Source: Cymbidium sinense
Lineage: Eukaryota > Streptophyta > Magnoliopsida > Asparagales > Orchidaceae
Length of the DNA: 64,000 bases
NCBI GenBank assembly: GCA_021442155.1
Contig: CM038216.1
Span: forward strand, 86,710,945-86,774,944
Reading direction: 5' to 3'
Below the pieces are notes generated by a model, which saw only the letters and a program-made list of their open reading frames with translations, was not told the origin of the DNA and searched no databases. The translations under genes and the position numbers were made by a program. Below, piece after piece: positions 1-11,978 of the stretch; positions within the stretch are counted from its first letter, which is position 1, and the number at the start of each line of letters is the position of its first letter.

Positions 1-2903
1 GGTTCTAATTATACTTGAAAATACTCTAGACTTTGAAAAAGGCTGGATCAGATTCTTTTTTATACTCATTAGATTACTCAATGGCATATTACTTATGTTG
101 ATCATTTAAGAAGAACCTTGTTTGATCATGCTCATCTTTTGGTTTCTATTAAACATAATTCTAATAGAATAAAAAATTTCTCTCCTTTTAGATTTTAGAA
201 CATAGGGATTCAACATATTGATTTTTTTTAATGTTGTGGCCAACAATCAGAAAGCTCTTTTACATCTTAATAATTCGATTATGGGGATGAATAGACTTTG
301 GTTTAAGCTTAAAAGACTTAAGAAAAATTGGGGTTGGTTATTTTAAAAACCACTTTATTAATATAAAGATATGGAAAAAATGGTTTGTGATCTTGAGGTC
401 TCTATTATGTATTCTTCTAGATTAGGACTTGGTAGGGCAAAAGATAAACTTGTTAATTTTCAAAATATGGAAGAGACTTATTGGCATCAAAAAGCTGATA
501 GTAAACATATTGCGGATGGTGACAGGAATATTAGGTATTTCCATGCTTTAGTTAATAAAAAGAGAGCTTTAAATAATATTCAAAAAATTAAAGATGGTAA
601 TGCAGAATGGATTATGAGAATAATGATATTAAGGATTCAGTTATTAATTACTTTAGAAATATGCTTAATAAGAGTTACTCTTATGAAATAATTTCTAAAT
701 TGCTCTTAATTCCTTCTATTATTACAAATGATGACAGTGATTTGCTTACTATTATTCCTAATGAATATGAAATTTTTAAAGTTCTTAATAGCATGAGCAT
801 AGATTCTATTACTGGTACGGAGGGTTTCACTACACAATTTTTTCAAAATTGTTGGTTTATTATTAAAATAATTTGATTGAGGTTGTGGTTGATTTTTAAT
901 GGTGATTCTTTTCCTAGATATTTTTTAGCACTTCTATTATCTCATACCTAAGAAAGATAATCTAGACTATTATAGTGATTTTAGACCTATTAGTCTTTGC
1001 ACCTTCTTTAATAAGCTGATTTCCAAAATTCTAACCAACAGGCTTAGTCCTTTGCTTCATAAGATTATCTCTTTCAACCAAACTGGTTTTAGAGGTAGAT
1101 CTATTTACGATAACATTTTACTTTCCAATTAATTCATGACTTAGATGCTAAGATTAGAGTTGGAAACATTCTTTTCAAATTAGATATTACCAAAGCTTTT
1201 GATAATATCTCTTGGGATTTCATTTTCCATATTTTGAATTTATTTGGGTTTTCGATAAATTTACTTTTCTTATTAATAATTATATTAATAATATACTTTT
1301 TATTTTGCTTAATGGGAAGCTTTAGACTTATTTCCTTCTTCCCATGGCTTAAGACAAGGGGGTCCTTTATCTCTTGCTTTATTTATTATTGCTGTTGAGT
1401 ACTTATCTAGGAGCATCAATGAGTTATTTTTAAGTAATCCTAATATGTACTATAGAACTCTTGGTTGTCTTCCTGTTTCCCACTTAAGTTTTGTAGATGA
1501 TTTCATTATTTTTTGCAATGCTTCTTATTCAACATATCAAGAACCTCAAGATTTTTTAAATAAATTTGGTAGAGAAAGTGGTCATTCTATCAATGATAGC
1601 CAAAGCTATTTTATTATTTCTTCAAGTATCTATAAGAATTACATCAATAAAATCTAGCATATCACTAATTTTAAACATCAACACTTACCTCTTAAGTACT
1701 TGCGTGCTCCTCTATTTAAAGGTCCAAAATGATCTCATCTTTTTTATGAGTTAATTCAAAAACTCTTAAATAATATTATTTTTTTGGGAATTCCATTTAC
1801 TTTCCTTTGGTGGCAGGCTCACTATTCTCAAAAGCACTCTCAATTTTATGCCCTTTTATTTGATTCAAACTATTATTCCCACTAATTCTACTCTTATCAG
1901 AATCGCTTACTTAATAAATTTTTTTGGGATCCAATAATTCTATTAAAAGAATGCATTGACATCCAGGCATAAATGATGTGATCTATTGGGTGAAGGTGGT
2001 CTTGGTTGCAAACCTATTCATGTAGCTATGACTTCCTTCTCTCATATGCTCTGGTGGAATTTTAGAAAAAATGATAGCCTTAGGGCTAATTTTATGATGG
2101 AAAAATATTCCCAAGGTAAACACCCTCTTATCTGTGCTTATAAAGTTGGTGACTCTCCGATTTGGAAAAGACTTTACTCCATTAAATGGGTTGTTGAATC
2201 CTCTTGGGGTGACCCTCTTATCGTATGTTCTTTCTTTTTTGGCAATAATTAGATTGGCAATGGCTCTACTCCCTTTTATCTATACATTCTACTATTGCTA
2301 TCAAAGTTAACTCTTTTTTGGCTTAATAATAATTGGAATGAAAATAAACCTGAGAACTACATTCCTATTTCTATTTTGACAAGTTTTTCAACATTGCTAT
2401 CTTTTCTAATAAACCTGATCAAATTCTTTTCATGCTCTCTTACAATGGCTATTTCATTCTTAAAGGGGTTTGGAATTTTATTAGAAATAAACGAAACGCC
2501 TCTCATGTTTTCATTAAACTTTGGAACAATATCATTCCCATTTCTTATTCTATTTTAGTTTGGAGGATTTTGAATAACTTGATTCCTGTATATTCCTTGC
2601 CCTGGCTTAAAGGGTTTTATTTACCTTCCAAGTGTTATTGTTGCTTTCATATTAAAATGTTAATCATGTTTTTGTCAATGGTGCTATTGCGTCCAAACTT
2701 TGGATATGGTATGACGATTTATTTAACACTAACTATTTTTAGGGATCTCTTTCATTATATCAACTTCTTGAAGTTTTTTCCATAAAAATTTGAAAGGTTA
2801 TATTAAAGTTTTAATTGCTATACCGTTATTTGGTTCATTTGGATGAATAGAAATGATGCTAAATATCGAGGCATCCCTATGAACCATAGAAGGATCCTTG
2901 CTA
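1..2903 (+). mobile_element. LINE-A, L1-type retrotransposon fragment, truncated at both visible ends
   Basis: This is part of a plant L1-type LINE. It enters from the left edge inside the endonuclease and continues through reverse transcriptase into the zf-RVT region. Its 3' break is abrupt: at about 2903, inside the segment that reads WFIW.N.NDAK..GIPMNH in the other copies, the sequence changes directly to four perfect CCCTAAA units. The RNase H domain, the long 3' region and the poly(A) are therefore missing. The loss cannot be ordinary 5' truncation by target-primed reverse transcription, because it is the 3' end that is gone. Recombination or telomere-repeat addition at a break is more likely (inference). 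Confidence 0.9.
1..2903 (+). pseudogene. LINE-A ORF2 remnant (endonuclease C-terminus, reverse transcriptase, zf-RVT)
   Basis: Seen in translation: the endonuclease C-terminus (about 1-230, with a DHAHLL segment in place of SDHAPLL), a linker at 371-880, and RT fingers with FRPISLCTFFNKLISKI at about 981-1031. RT motif A reads KAFDNISWDF near 1193-1221. Motif B (HGLRQGGPLS) lies near 1343-1375, with a frameshift just before it. Motif C is FVDD within LSFVDDFIIFCNAS near 1482-1523. The thumb/connection segment is at 1986-2250 and zf-RVT-like sequence at 2430-2770. Stops and frameshifts split it into at least six frame segments. The intact product would copy LINE RNA at a nicked chromosomal target. 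This copy cannot be translated as one protein. Confidence 0.88.
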
Positions 2904-4730
2904 CAACCCTAAACCCTAAACCCTAAACCCTAAACCTACCAAACACAAACCTAAAACTAAAAACTAAAAAAGCACTAAAACTTTAAAACCAAAACCCTAA
3001 ACCTAAACCTAAAATAAAAAAATAAAACATAAACTTAAAAAATAAAATAAAAATAAAAATAAAACTAAACTAGAAAATAAACCTAAACTGAAAAAATAAA
3101 CTAAAATAAATAAACCTAAAATCAATAAACTAAACTAAATAATAATAAAAAAAACTTAAAGAAAAAGAAAAAATAAACTAAAAAAATAAAAAATAAATTA
3201 AATAAACTAAATAATTTAAACTGCTGCTTTTTAAATTTAAATAAAATGATTAAATTAAAACACTATTTCTAAACTCCTGACCTGATCACCAGGCGCCCTG
3301 ACACTGATCCTGACCCTGATCCTATGTTATCTGGGCCATGATATGGGTAGGCCTAATACCTGGCACTGACACTGACTGACCCTGGGCCCTGGGCTACAGG
3401 CCTGGGCCCCGCCCTAAATGACAGGCCCTGGGCTTGAACCCTGGGCCACAAGGCCCTGACCCCAGACACTGGGCCCACCCAGATCCTTTGCTCCACTGGG
3501 CCCTGAGCCTCCACTGGTCCACAGGCCCTGAGCCCAGACCCAAACTAGGCCATAGGCTGGGCCACAAGGCCCAGACACCACTCTAAACTCTACATGAGCT
3601 TAAGACCATGAGCTCAAACCCACTGGGCCAGGCTCCAGGCCTAGGCCACTAGACAGCCTAAAATGCCTAAACCCACAGGCCTAGGCCCACTGAGCCAACT
3701 AAACCCCAGACAAACTCCCAGACCATGGGCCCTAGGCCACAGACTACTTAACTAAATCTTAATAGATTAATGGGCTAGCTAAATAAAATAAAATTAAGAT
3801 AAAATAAAACTCTCACTAGAAACCTAAAACTAAACTTAAACAAAATAAAATAAAATAAAATAAAATAAACTATAAAATAAAATAAATAAACTATTGAAAA
3901 TAAAATAAACCTAAAAAAAAATAAACTAAATAAAAAACTAAACCCAAAATAAGCATTAATTAAACCCAAAATAAAATAAAATAAAAGAATAAACACTAAA
4001 CCTAAAATAAACTTAAAATAAATAAAAATAAAACTTAAATACAAACTAAAAAAAACCTAAACTAAAAAAAATAAAACAAAATAAAATAAACCTAAAATGA
4101 ACTAAAATAAATAAAATAAAACTAAACCTAAAATAAACTAAACTCTAAATCTAAACAAAATTAAATAAAAAAACTAATAATAAACTTAAACTACTAAAAA
4201 AATAAAAAAAATAAACCTAAAATAAAACCTAAAATCGACCTAAAATATAATAAAACTAAACCTAAACCTAAATATAAAAAATAAAACCTAAATGTAAAAA
4301 ATAAAACTAAACATAAAATAAACTAAACCTCAACCTAAACCTTAAAATAAACTAAAAAACCTAAACTAAAATAAATAAACCTAAAATAAATAAACTAAAC
4401 TAAATAAAAATAAAAATGAGCCTATATAAAAATATTAAATAAAATAAATAAAAAATAAGCTAAATAAACCTAAACCTACTCATTTACATAATTTTAAAAA
4501 AATTTCAAAATATATAAATAAATAAAAACCCTAAATCTTAAACAACCCCAAACCATAAAACCCTAAACCTAAAACCCAAAACCCTAAACCTTTAACACTA
4601 AACCTTAAACCCTAAAACCCTAAACCTTAAGCAAGTAAACCTAACCCCCAAAACTAAATAAAACCAAACCCCCAAAACCCTAATCCCTAAAGCCTAAACA
4701 TTAAACCATAAACATGAAACCCTAACCCTA
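2904..4730 (+). repeat. Degenerate telomere-like array: CCCTAAA, A-rich and G+C-rich blocks
   Basis: The array starts with four perfect CCCTAAA units (2904-2935). It drifts into A-rich CCTAAA/AATAAA sequence (about 2945-3270) and then a G+C-rich block of CCCTGGGCC-like words (about 3275-3745). A second A-rich block follows (3746-4465), then a hinge-like stretch near 4470-4530, then CCCTAAA variants up to the next GRP module. No gene is visible. The minus-strand open frame at 3775-4044 is a by-product of TAAAA-rich sequence. Confidence 0.9.
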
Positions 4731-5126
4731 CTGGAGGTGCTGGTAGATATGATGGTGGATATGGAGGTGGTGGTTATGGAGATAAGATCTGGAGGTGGGG
4801 GATCTGATGTTGTTGATGGTTCTGGAGGTGCTGGCGGATATGGAGGTGGTGGTTATGGAGGAGGAGAGCAGAGGTTAGTGGTGGTGGCGAGGATAGATCG
4901 TGGATATGATGGAGGATCCAGCTCGAGAGAGGGGGTTTTACGATGAAGAAAGCGAAGCGGACGATCGATTCTTGTATAGCGAAGAGGGGTTAGTTATCTC
5001 ATGGTTTTAGATTTGCTCAATGTGCTCATTTTATCTATGTCATGCTTGTATCTTAGAAAACTTGGTCTACTAGATTGATGAATTCAAAAGAAGAAATGTT
5101 GAATCAATTTGTTCTCTATTAAAAAA
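4731..5126 (+). pseudogene. GRP module 1: 5'-shortened 3' end of a glycine-rich RNA-binding protein gene
   Basis: This begins inside the glycine-rich tail (repeated GGA/GGT codons, GGYGGGGYGG-like) and lacks the RRM-end codons found in the other modules. It keeps the tail end (GGSSSR-like), then the 3' UTR landmarks shared by all copies: a TTTTAGATTTGCTC-like block, CTTAGAAAACTTGG, AAAAGAAGAAATGTTGAAT and TTCTCTATT followed by an A run at 5121-5126. It is non-functional. The origin (plant GRP) is inferred from the better preserved copies at 13660 and 32057. Confidence 0.75.
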
Positions 5127-6970
5127 TCTTAAACCCTAAACCATAATTTAAAACTTAACCTAAAATTTAAAATAAAATCATAAAAATCTTAAAAACCTAC
5201 CTAAACCCAACCTAATCCCTACCCACCTAAACCCTAAACCACAAAACTTTAAACCAAATCCTAAACTAAACTAAACCCAAAACCCCCTAACCACAAACCA
5301 CTAAAATCCACAAACCATAACCCCCAAATCTATAAAACCCTAAACCTAAAACCAACCTAAACTACCATGAGCCCTAACCAGACCACTGACTGGATCCTAA
5401 ACCCTGGGCCCCTGGGCCCAAACCCTGAGCCCACAACCCTACCCCAAACTGAGCCACTGACCTCTAACCCTAAAGCTGACTGGGCCCCCAGATCACAAAC
5501 CTAAAATATAAACTAAATAAACCTAAAAAAATAAATAAACTAAGCCCAAATATAACAAAATAAAATAAAATAAACTTGAACCTAAAATAAAATAAAATTA
5601 AATTAAAATAAAATAAAAACTACTAAATTAAATAATAAAATAAATAAAATAAAACTAAACCTAAAATAAAACATAAAATAAAATAAATAAATATTAAATA
5701 AAATATAAACCTAAAATAAATAAAAATAAAACTAAACCCTAAACTAAGAAAAAACTTAAACCTAAAATAAAATAAAATAAAATAAAATAAACTAAACTAA
5801 AATAAACTAAACTAAAATAAAAAAACTTAAACCTAAAAAATAAACTAAACAAACACTAAACTAAATAAAATAAAATAAATGAAAAATCAACTTAACATAA
5901 ACTTATACCTAAACTAAAAAATAAAACCTAAAAATAAACCTATAATAAAAATCTAGATCCTAATCCTAAAAAATATAATAAGAATTGAAATTTAAACTTA
6001 CAAAAATAAAATAAAAATAAAAATAAAATAAAAGAAATAAACCTAAAATAAATTAACCTAAAATAAAAAAATATTAATTAAATAAACTAAACTAAATAAA
6101 AGTAAAAATAAACTTAAATAAAAATAAATAATAAAATAAACTAAACAAATAAAAAATAAAACTAAATAAACTAAACCTATAGAATTTAAGAAAAAATAAA
6201 TAAAAATAATAATAAATAAATCATAAACCCACAAAGAAAACCCTAACCCTAAAACCTACTAAAGCCCCAAATCCTGACCCCAAATCCAAACTCTAATCTA
6301 AACCTGATGGATCCTGACCTAGGCACTAACCCTAAAAAAATCGTGGGCACCCAGCCTAAATACTCCTAACCAAAATGTTACTGAAACTCCCAGGCCCTGA
6401 TACTACTCCCTCTGGGCCTAGGCCCTAAAGTAAGCCCAAACTCAGGCTAGGCCCTGAGCCCCAACCTGACCTGGGCCTGGGCTTAAATGGGCCACAGGCT
6501 CTACTGGGCTGGGCCATGGGCTGACCTAAACTGGGCCACAACCACTGAATACATGGCTGGGCCCCAGGCCACCACTGATCCTGGGCCAACCAGGCCCTAG
6601 TCTTATGAAACCAGGCCCATCATGACCTAGGCTACAGGCTCCCAGGCTACCAGATCTGGGCTGCCACAAGGGAGACCCTAAATCACTAACTCCTAAAACT
6701 ATCAATTCTAAAACCCTAAATCCTCCCTAAACCCCATACCTGGTGACCCCAGGCCCTAGGAAGCTGAAAAGCCCTAGGCCACCTGACCACAGCCACCTAC
6801 TTAAAACTTAAACCTTTAACCAAACCCTAAACCAATCAAATACCCAAAACTCTTAATCCTAAACCACAGTCCTACTAAAACCCAACCTAAACCCACCCAA
6901 TCCTAAAGCTAAAGTAACTAAAATAAAAAACTCACAAAAAGCTAAACTTAAACTAAACTTAAACCCTAAG
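5127..6970 (+). repeat. Telomere-like array between GRP modules 1 and 2
   Basis: CCCTAAA variants (5127-5395) pass into a short G+C-rich stretch (about 5395-5500) and a long A-rich block (5500-6175). A weak hinge follows (6175-6230), then G+C-rich CCCTGGGCC/CACTGGGCC words (6320-6790), then CCCTAAA variants ending in CCCTAAG just before the next GRP module. No gene seen. Confidence 0.88.
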
Positions 6971-7404
6971 AATGGGAGAACCTTCAGAAGAAACATCGCC
7001 AACAGTCTAGATCCCATGGAGGCAAAGGCGGAGGTGGTTATCACAGGGTGATGGGGATCTGGAGGTCTTGGTTTGGAGTGGATTATAGAGGCGGGGATGA
7101 CGGGATTTTCAGTAATGGTGAGGGAGATCGAGGATATGATGGCGAGATCCACTACTTGAGAGGTGGGCGCGGTTATGATAGGAACTAGAGAATTTGAAGA
7201 ATGACATATCCGATATGCTGCTTATTGAAATGTCTCTTTATAGTAGAGACAATTCTAGTTATCTAGTATTTTTGATTTGCTCTATGCATGCTCATTTTTT
7301 ATATATGTCATTGCCTGTAGCATAGAAAACTTGGTGTGCTACTTGATTAATGAAATCAAAAAGAAGAAATGTTGATTCTGAATTTCTTCTCTATTAAAAA
7401 AAAA
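6971..7404 (+). pseudogene. GRP module 2: decayed glycine-rich RNA-binding protein 3' end with 3' UTR and poly(A)
   Basis: The module starts at the AATGGG that begins most modules, after CCCTAAG. The coding part is decayed: the DGRNITVNQ stretch has indels, and the Gly codons are scattered across frames. GEGDRGYDG-like codons remain near the end. The 3' UTR is well kept: GTAGAGACAATTCTAGTTAT, CATGCTCATTTTTTATA, CATAGAAAACTTGGTGTG, AAAAAGAAGAAATGTTGA and CTCTATT, followed by an A run (about 7396-7404) that merges into the array. The minus-strand open frame over this stretch is not a gene. Confidence 0.8.
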
Positions 7405-9149
7405 CCATAAACCCTAAACCCTAACCCTAAACCATAAACTAAAACATAAACCCTAAACTTGAAACCTAAACCACAAACCTAAACCTAAACCCTAAAATAC
7501 AAACACTAAACCCACCATGAACCCCAAAATAAACCCTAAACTAAATCCTACCTGCAACCCTACCTACTGACCCACAAACCTAACCTAACTGAGCCCTAAA
7601 CCCCTACCACTGAGCCTAAACCCTAAACACCCACACACTAAAACACAAAACCTAAACTAAACTAAATTAAATAAAACCTAAAATTAAAATGAACCCTAAA
7701 CCAAACTAAATAAAATAAAAAAATAAAATAAAATAAAACCATAACTAAAAAACTAAACCTAAACCTAAAATAAAATAAAGTAATAAAATAAACTAAAATA
7801 AAATATAAAACATAGCGAATGAAAAATAGACCTGAATAAAAATCTAAATAAAATACAAACATTTATAATTAAAATAAATCTAAAATTAGTTAAATAAAAT
7901 TAAATAAAATGTAAACCTAAAAGTAAAGTAAACTAAAACCTAAAATAAATAAAAAAAATAAACTAAACCCTAAATTAAAAAAATCTTAAATAAAATAAAA
8001 ATATAAACCTAAATCTACACTAAAATACACTAAAATAAATAAAACCTAAAATAAACTAAACTCTAAACTTAAACCTAAATTAAATAAAATACATAAAACT
8101 AAATAAAATAAACTTAAAACTAAACTACAAAATAAAACCTAAAATAAACTTAAAATAAAAACCTAAACCTAAATACTTAAAATAAAATTGAAACCTAAAT
8201 CAAAAATAAAACAAAAACCTAAAATAAAATAAAATAAATAACTAAAATAAATAAATAAATAACTAATATAAATAAAGAAAGTAAAATAAACCTAAACAAA
8301 AAATATAAAATAAAACAAACTAAAATATATAATTAAAAAACTAAATAAGCCTAAACCTACCTGTTTACTTAATTTAAGAAAAATAAAATAAAAAATAAAA
8401 TAAATAAAGAAAACCTAGGCCTCCCCAAACCTTAGGCTAGCCCTGACTCTATGAGCCCTGGGCCTCCCACTGGGCCCTGAAAGACCACTGAGCCACTCCC
8501 AAAATGAGGCTAAAGGTCAACAGCAGGCTCTGGAGTCTTGGGCCCTGGGCCATGGAGCCACTGGGACACTGGGCCAGGCTGACCTGATCACACTGACTAG
8601 ACTAGGCCACTTGGGCCCTGGGCTACCCAGCCAGGCCACTAGCCAGGCCTACTGGGCTGGCCACAGGCCTGGCTGAGAGCAGGCCCTGGGCCCTGGGCGC
8701 TGGATCCTGACCTGGGCCTAGGTTAACCTCACGCCCTGGCCCTACTGGGCCTGGGCCATGGGCTAAAGGCCCTGGGCTCTGGGCCTGGGCCCTGGGCACC
8801 TTGGGATCTCACAGTCTCAGGCCACAGGCCCTCAGGCCCTGGGCCAGGCCCAGACCACAAACCCTAAACTGAGCCTCTCCCAGAAACTGCACTAAACCTG
8901 GGCTAATCTGACTAAACCTAGGCTAACCCACTGACCACTAAACTGGACCTGGCCCTAAATCCTAAACCTGGCATTAAACCCTAAAGCCTAAACCCTTTAC
9001 CTAAACCCTAAAATCCTAAACCACAACCCTAAACCCTAAACTCTACACTAAACCTCAATAAAACCTAACCTAAACCTGAGCACAGTAACTAAATAAAATA
9101 AAATAAACCTAAAAAAGCTAATAACTTAAACCTAGACCTAAACCCTAAG
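7405..9149 (+). repeat. Telomere-like array between GRP modules 2 and 3
   Basis: The order is CCCTAAA variants (7405-7640), an A-rich CCTAAA/AATAAA block (7640-8345), and the hinge CCTGTTTACTTAATTTAAG near 8365. A strongly G+C-rich block follows (about 8410-8960), dominated by CCCTGGGCC, GGGCCTGGGCC and CACTGGGCC. CCCTAAA variants then run up to the next GRP module. This is the clearest example of the full unit order. No gene seen. Confidence 0.9.
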
Positions 9150-9597
9150 AATGGGAAACACGATGGCACAACATCTCCATCATCGGGCTGCCATTTGGGC
9201 CGGTGGAGGTGGAGATGAGAAGATTATGATGGTGGTGGGGTATCTAGAGGTTCTCGATATAGAGGTGGTGTTTATGAATGGGATGATGGAGGTTACAACC
9301 ATGGTGGTGGCAGAGAAAGAGATCAAGGATATGATTGTGGAACCCGCTACATGAGAGGCAAGGGTGGTTCTGATGGGAACTAGTGAAATTGAAGAACGAC
9401 CAATCTGATATGCTGCTTATGGAACTATGTCTTTACAATATAGACAATTCAAGCTATCTGGGGATTTTGATTTTCTCTATTCGTGCACATTTTTATCTTT
9501 GTCGTCGCTTATGTCTTAGAAACCTTGGAGTGGTACTTGATTGATGAAATTGAAAAGAAGAAATGTTGAATATGAATATGTTCTCTATTAAAAAAAA
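9150..9597 (+). pseudogene. GRP module 3: decayed glycine-rich RNA-binding protein 3' end with 3' UTR and poly(A)
   Basis: The module opens with AATGGG and a shifted DGRNIT-like stretch. Gly codons follow (the GGT/GGA runs are out of frame with the longest open frame), then an ERDQGYD-like segment and an SRYSRG-like end. The 3' UTR landmarks are all present, ending TTCTCTATT plus an A run at 9590-9597 and CCATTAACCCTAAACCC. The 67-residue open frame at 9151-9354 reads the Gly codons in the wrong frame, so I do not treat it as a gene. Confidence 0.8.
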
Positions 9598-11662
9598 CCA
9601 TTAACCCTAAACCCTGAATCCTAAACCCTAAACTAAAACATAAACCCTAAACCTAAAACCTAAAACCTAAATTGTAAACCCTAAACCCTAAACCCTAAAA
9701 ACTTTAAACCCTAAACCCACATATAAAAAAAAAACTAAAAAAAACCACAACCCAAACTCACCACAATCCTAACCACACCCACCCTAAACCCTAAATGTCA
9801 AACCCTAAACCCTCCCAAAGCTAAATCCTACTAACCTGACCACACCCTACCTAAATCTAAATAAAACCCAAAATAAAATAAACCTACTGCATATAAAATA
9901 AAATAAACCTAAACCTATAAAATAAAATAAATAAATAAAATAAACTAAAATAAATAAATAAACTAAACTAAATAATAAACTAAAATAATAAATTATAATA
10001 AATAAAATTTAAAACAAAATAAATTTAATAAAACCTAATAAATAAATAATGAGCTCACTAAAACTTTAAAGATAAAATAATAAAGCTAAACCTAAACTAG
10101 ATAAAACTAAGTATAACTAAACCTGAGCTAAACTAAACTACCAACCTAACCCTGGGCTAAATATCTAAAACCATGACCCTGAGCCTAAACCCTATCCTAA
10201 ACCTTAGGCCCTGGGCCACAGGCCATACCCAGGCCCTGGGCCACCCTTAACCCTAAATCCACAACCACAACCTAAACCTAAATTAAATAAAAAGGCCCTG
10301 AGCTGTATAAAATAAACTAACCTAAAGGTAAACCTAAAATAATAAATAAACTAAAATAAAATAAATAAAACCTAAACTAAACTAGAAATAACCTAAGACT
10401 AAAACCTAATTAAAATAACACTAAATGTAAAATAAATAAAATGAGCTAAAATAAAATAAAATTAAAACTAAATGGAACTTAAATTTAAAATGGGCCAACT
10501 AAACTAAAATAAATAAAAATGGGACCTAAACCCTAAACTAAAAAAAAACTTAAACCTAAAATAAAAACAAAATAAACATATACCTAAACTAAATAAATAA
10601 AACCTACAATAAACTAAACCTAAACCTAAACCTAAACTAATTAAAATAAATTAAACTAAAATAAACTAAACCTAAACCTAAACCTAAACTAAAAATAAAC
10701 CTAAAAGTAAATCTAAAATCAAACCTAAACCTAAACCAAATAATAAAATAAAACTCACTTAAACCTAAAATAAAATAAAACCTAAACCTAAAAAATTAAC
10801 TAAACTAAAGATAAAATAAACCTAATATAAATTAAATAAATAAAAATAAAAATAAACCTAAAATAAAAATTAACACTAAAATAAATAAAAATAAACTAAA
10901 TAAAGCTAAACCCTCTTGACTTGCTTGATTTAAGAAATAAATAAACAATAGAAACCAAGGCATGAAACCCAGGCCACAACAATGAGCCACGGACCTGACC
11001 CTAACCTCTGTCCTGCTGACCCCAGGCTTAGGCAGGCTGGAGCCACTAAAGACCATGGAGCCAGGCCCTGGGCCTGACCCAGATCCACAGGCCTGAGGCC
11101 CTGGTGACCTGAGCCATCCTGATCACTGGGCCCTCTAGGCCGGACCTGACCCACTGACCAACCTGGGACCCACACCACAAGAACCTGAGCCACTGAGGCC
11201 CTAGTACAGGCCTGACCCTTACTGGGCCACAGACCCCAGATCTTGGGCCACACTGACCACAGGCCCTGGGCCCTGGGCCACTAGGCCTTGCCACTGGGCC
11301 CTGGGCCCTAATCCTGGGCCCCAAATGACTCTCAATCCACTGACCAAACTCTACCCAGGCCTTCTTCACTCCCAGGCCACTGGGCGTTCCAGACTCTAAA
11401 TTCTGGGCCCTGGGCCCTAAACAGCCATAAACCTGCCCTGGGCCCTCTAAATCCTGGGCCCCCAAACTTTAAACCATAGCCAACCCTAAACTGACCTAAT
11501 CCCTAAACTAAAACCCAAACCCAAAACCCCAAATAAAAACTAAACCATAATCCAAACCTAACCTATAAACCACAAACATAAACCTAAAGTAAGTAAATAA
11601 ATAAATAAATAAACCAAAACCATAAAATCTAATATAACTTAAACCTAAACCAAAACCTTATG
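9598..11662 (+). repeat. Telomere-like array between GRP modules 3 and 4
   Basis: CCCTAAA variants (9598-9860) are followed by A-rich sequence (9860-10130), a short G+C-rich insert (10130-10260), and a second A-rich block (10260-10900). The hinge TTGCTTGATTTAAG lies at about 10921. A long G+C-rich block (10946-11465) and degenerate CCCTAAA then reach 11662. The minus-strand open frames between 10832 and 11465 come from stop-poor GGGCC repeats and overlap one another. Confidence 0.88.
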
Positions 11663-11978
11663 AATGGGCAGAACCTTGATGGCAGGAACATGACTATCAA
11701 CCAGTGATCTAGCAGTGGAGGTAGATTTGATGGTGAATCCATAACTTCGAGATGGGGTGGTTACGATGAGAATAAGAAAGCGAAGAATGATCCAATCTGC
11801 TTATGAAACTATTTTTACAGTAGAGATAGTTCTAGTCATCTAGGGTTTTTGATTTGCTTTATGCATGGTCATATTTGTTATATGTCCTCACTTGTGTCTT
11901 AGAAAACTTAGTGTGCTGCTTGATTGATGAAATTAAAAGAAGAAATGTTGAATATTAATTTATTCTCTACTAAAAAAA
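11663..11978 (+). pseudogene. GRP module 4: glycine-rich RNA-binding protein 3' end with most of the Gly tail deleted
   Basis: AATGGGCAGAACCTTGATGG encodes NGQNLDG, followed by RNMTINQ, then a TGA stop and SSSGG. The Gly-rich tail is reduced to a few codons by an internal deletion, so the module is about 316 bp instead of about 450. This copy keeps the CAG (Gln) codon that is a stop in some sister copies. The 3' UTR and terminal A run (about 11972-11978) are preserved. Confidence 0.82.

Noticed and set aside
3775..4044. Minus-strand open frame rich in Phe, Leu and Tyr, and a similar one at 7662-7862
   Set aside because: TTTTATTTTA repeats on the minus strand give such frames. There is no start context, family or conservation.
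9151..9354. Open frame over GRP module 3, and similar ones over modules 5, 6, 7, 8 and 9, as small genes
   Set aside because: They read the GGT/GGA codons out of frame (Val/Met/Glu-rich). The Gly-rich frame is the ancestral one and is broken.
10832..11465. Three overlapping minus-strand open frames of 74-139 codons, and a similar one at 13140-13400
   Set aside because: They lie in CCCTGGGCC-type repeats whose minus strand is stop-poor. Codons are only Gly/Pro/Ala/Trp/Leu-type low complexity, and the frames overlap one another.
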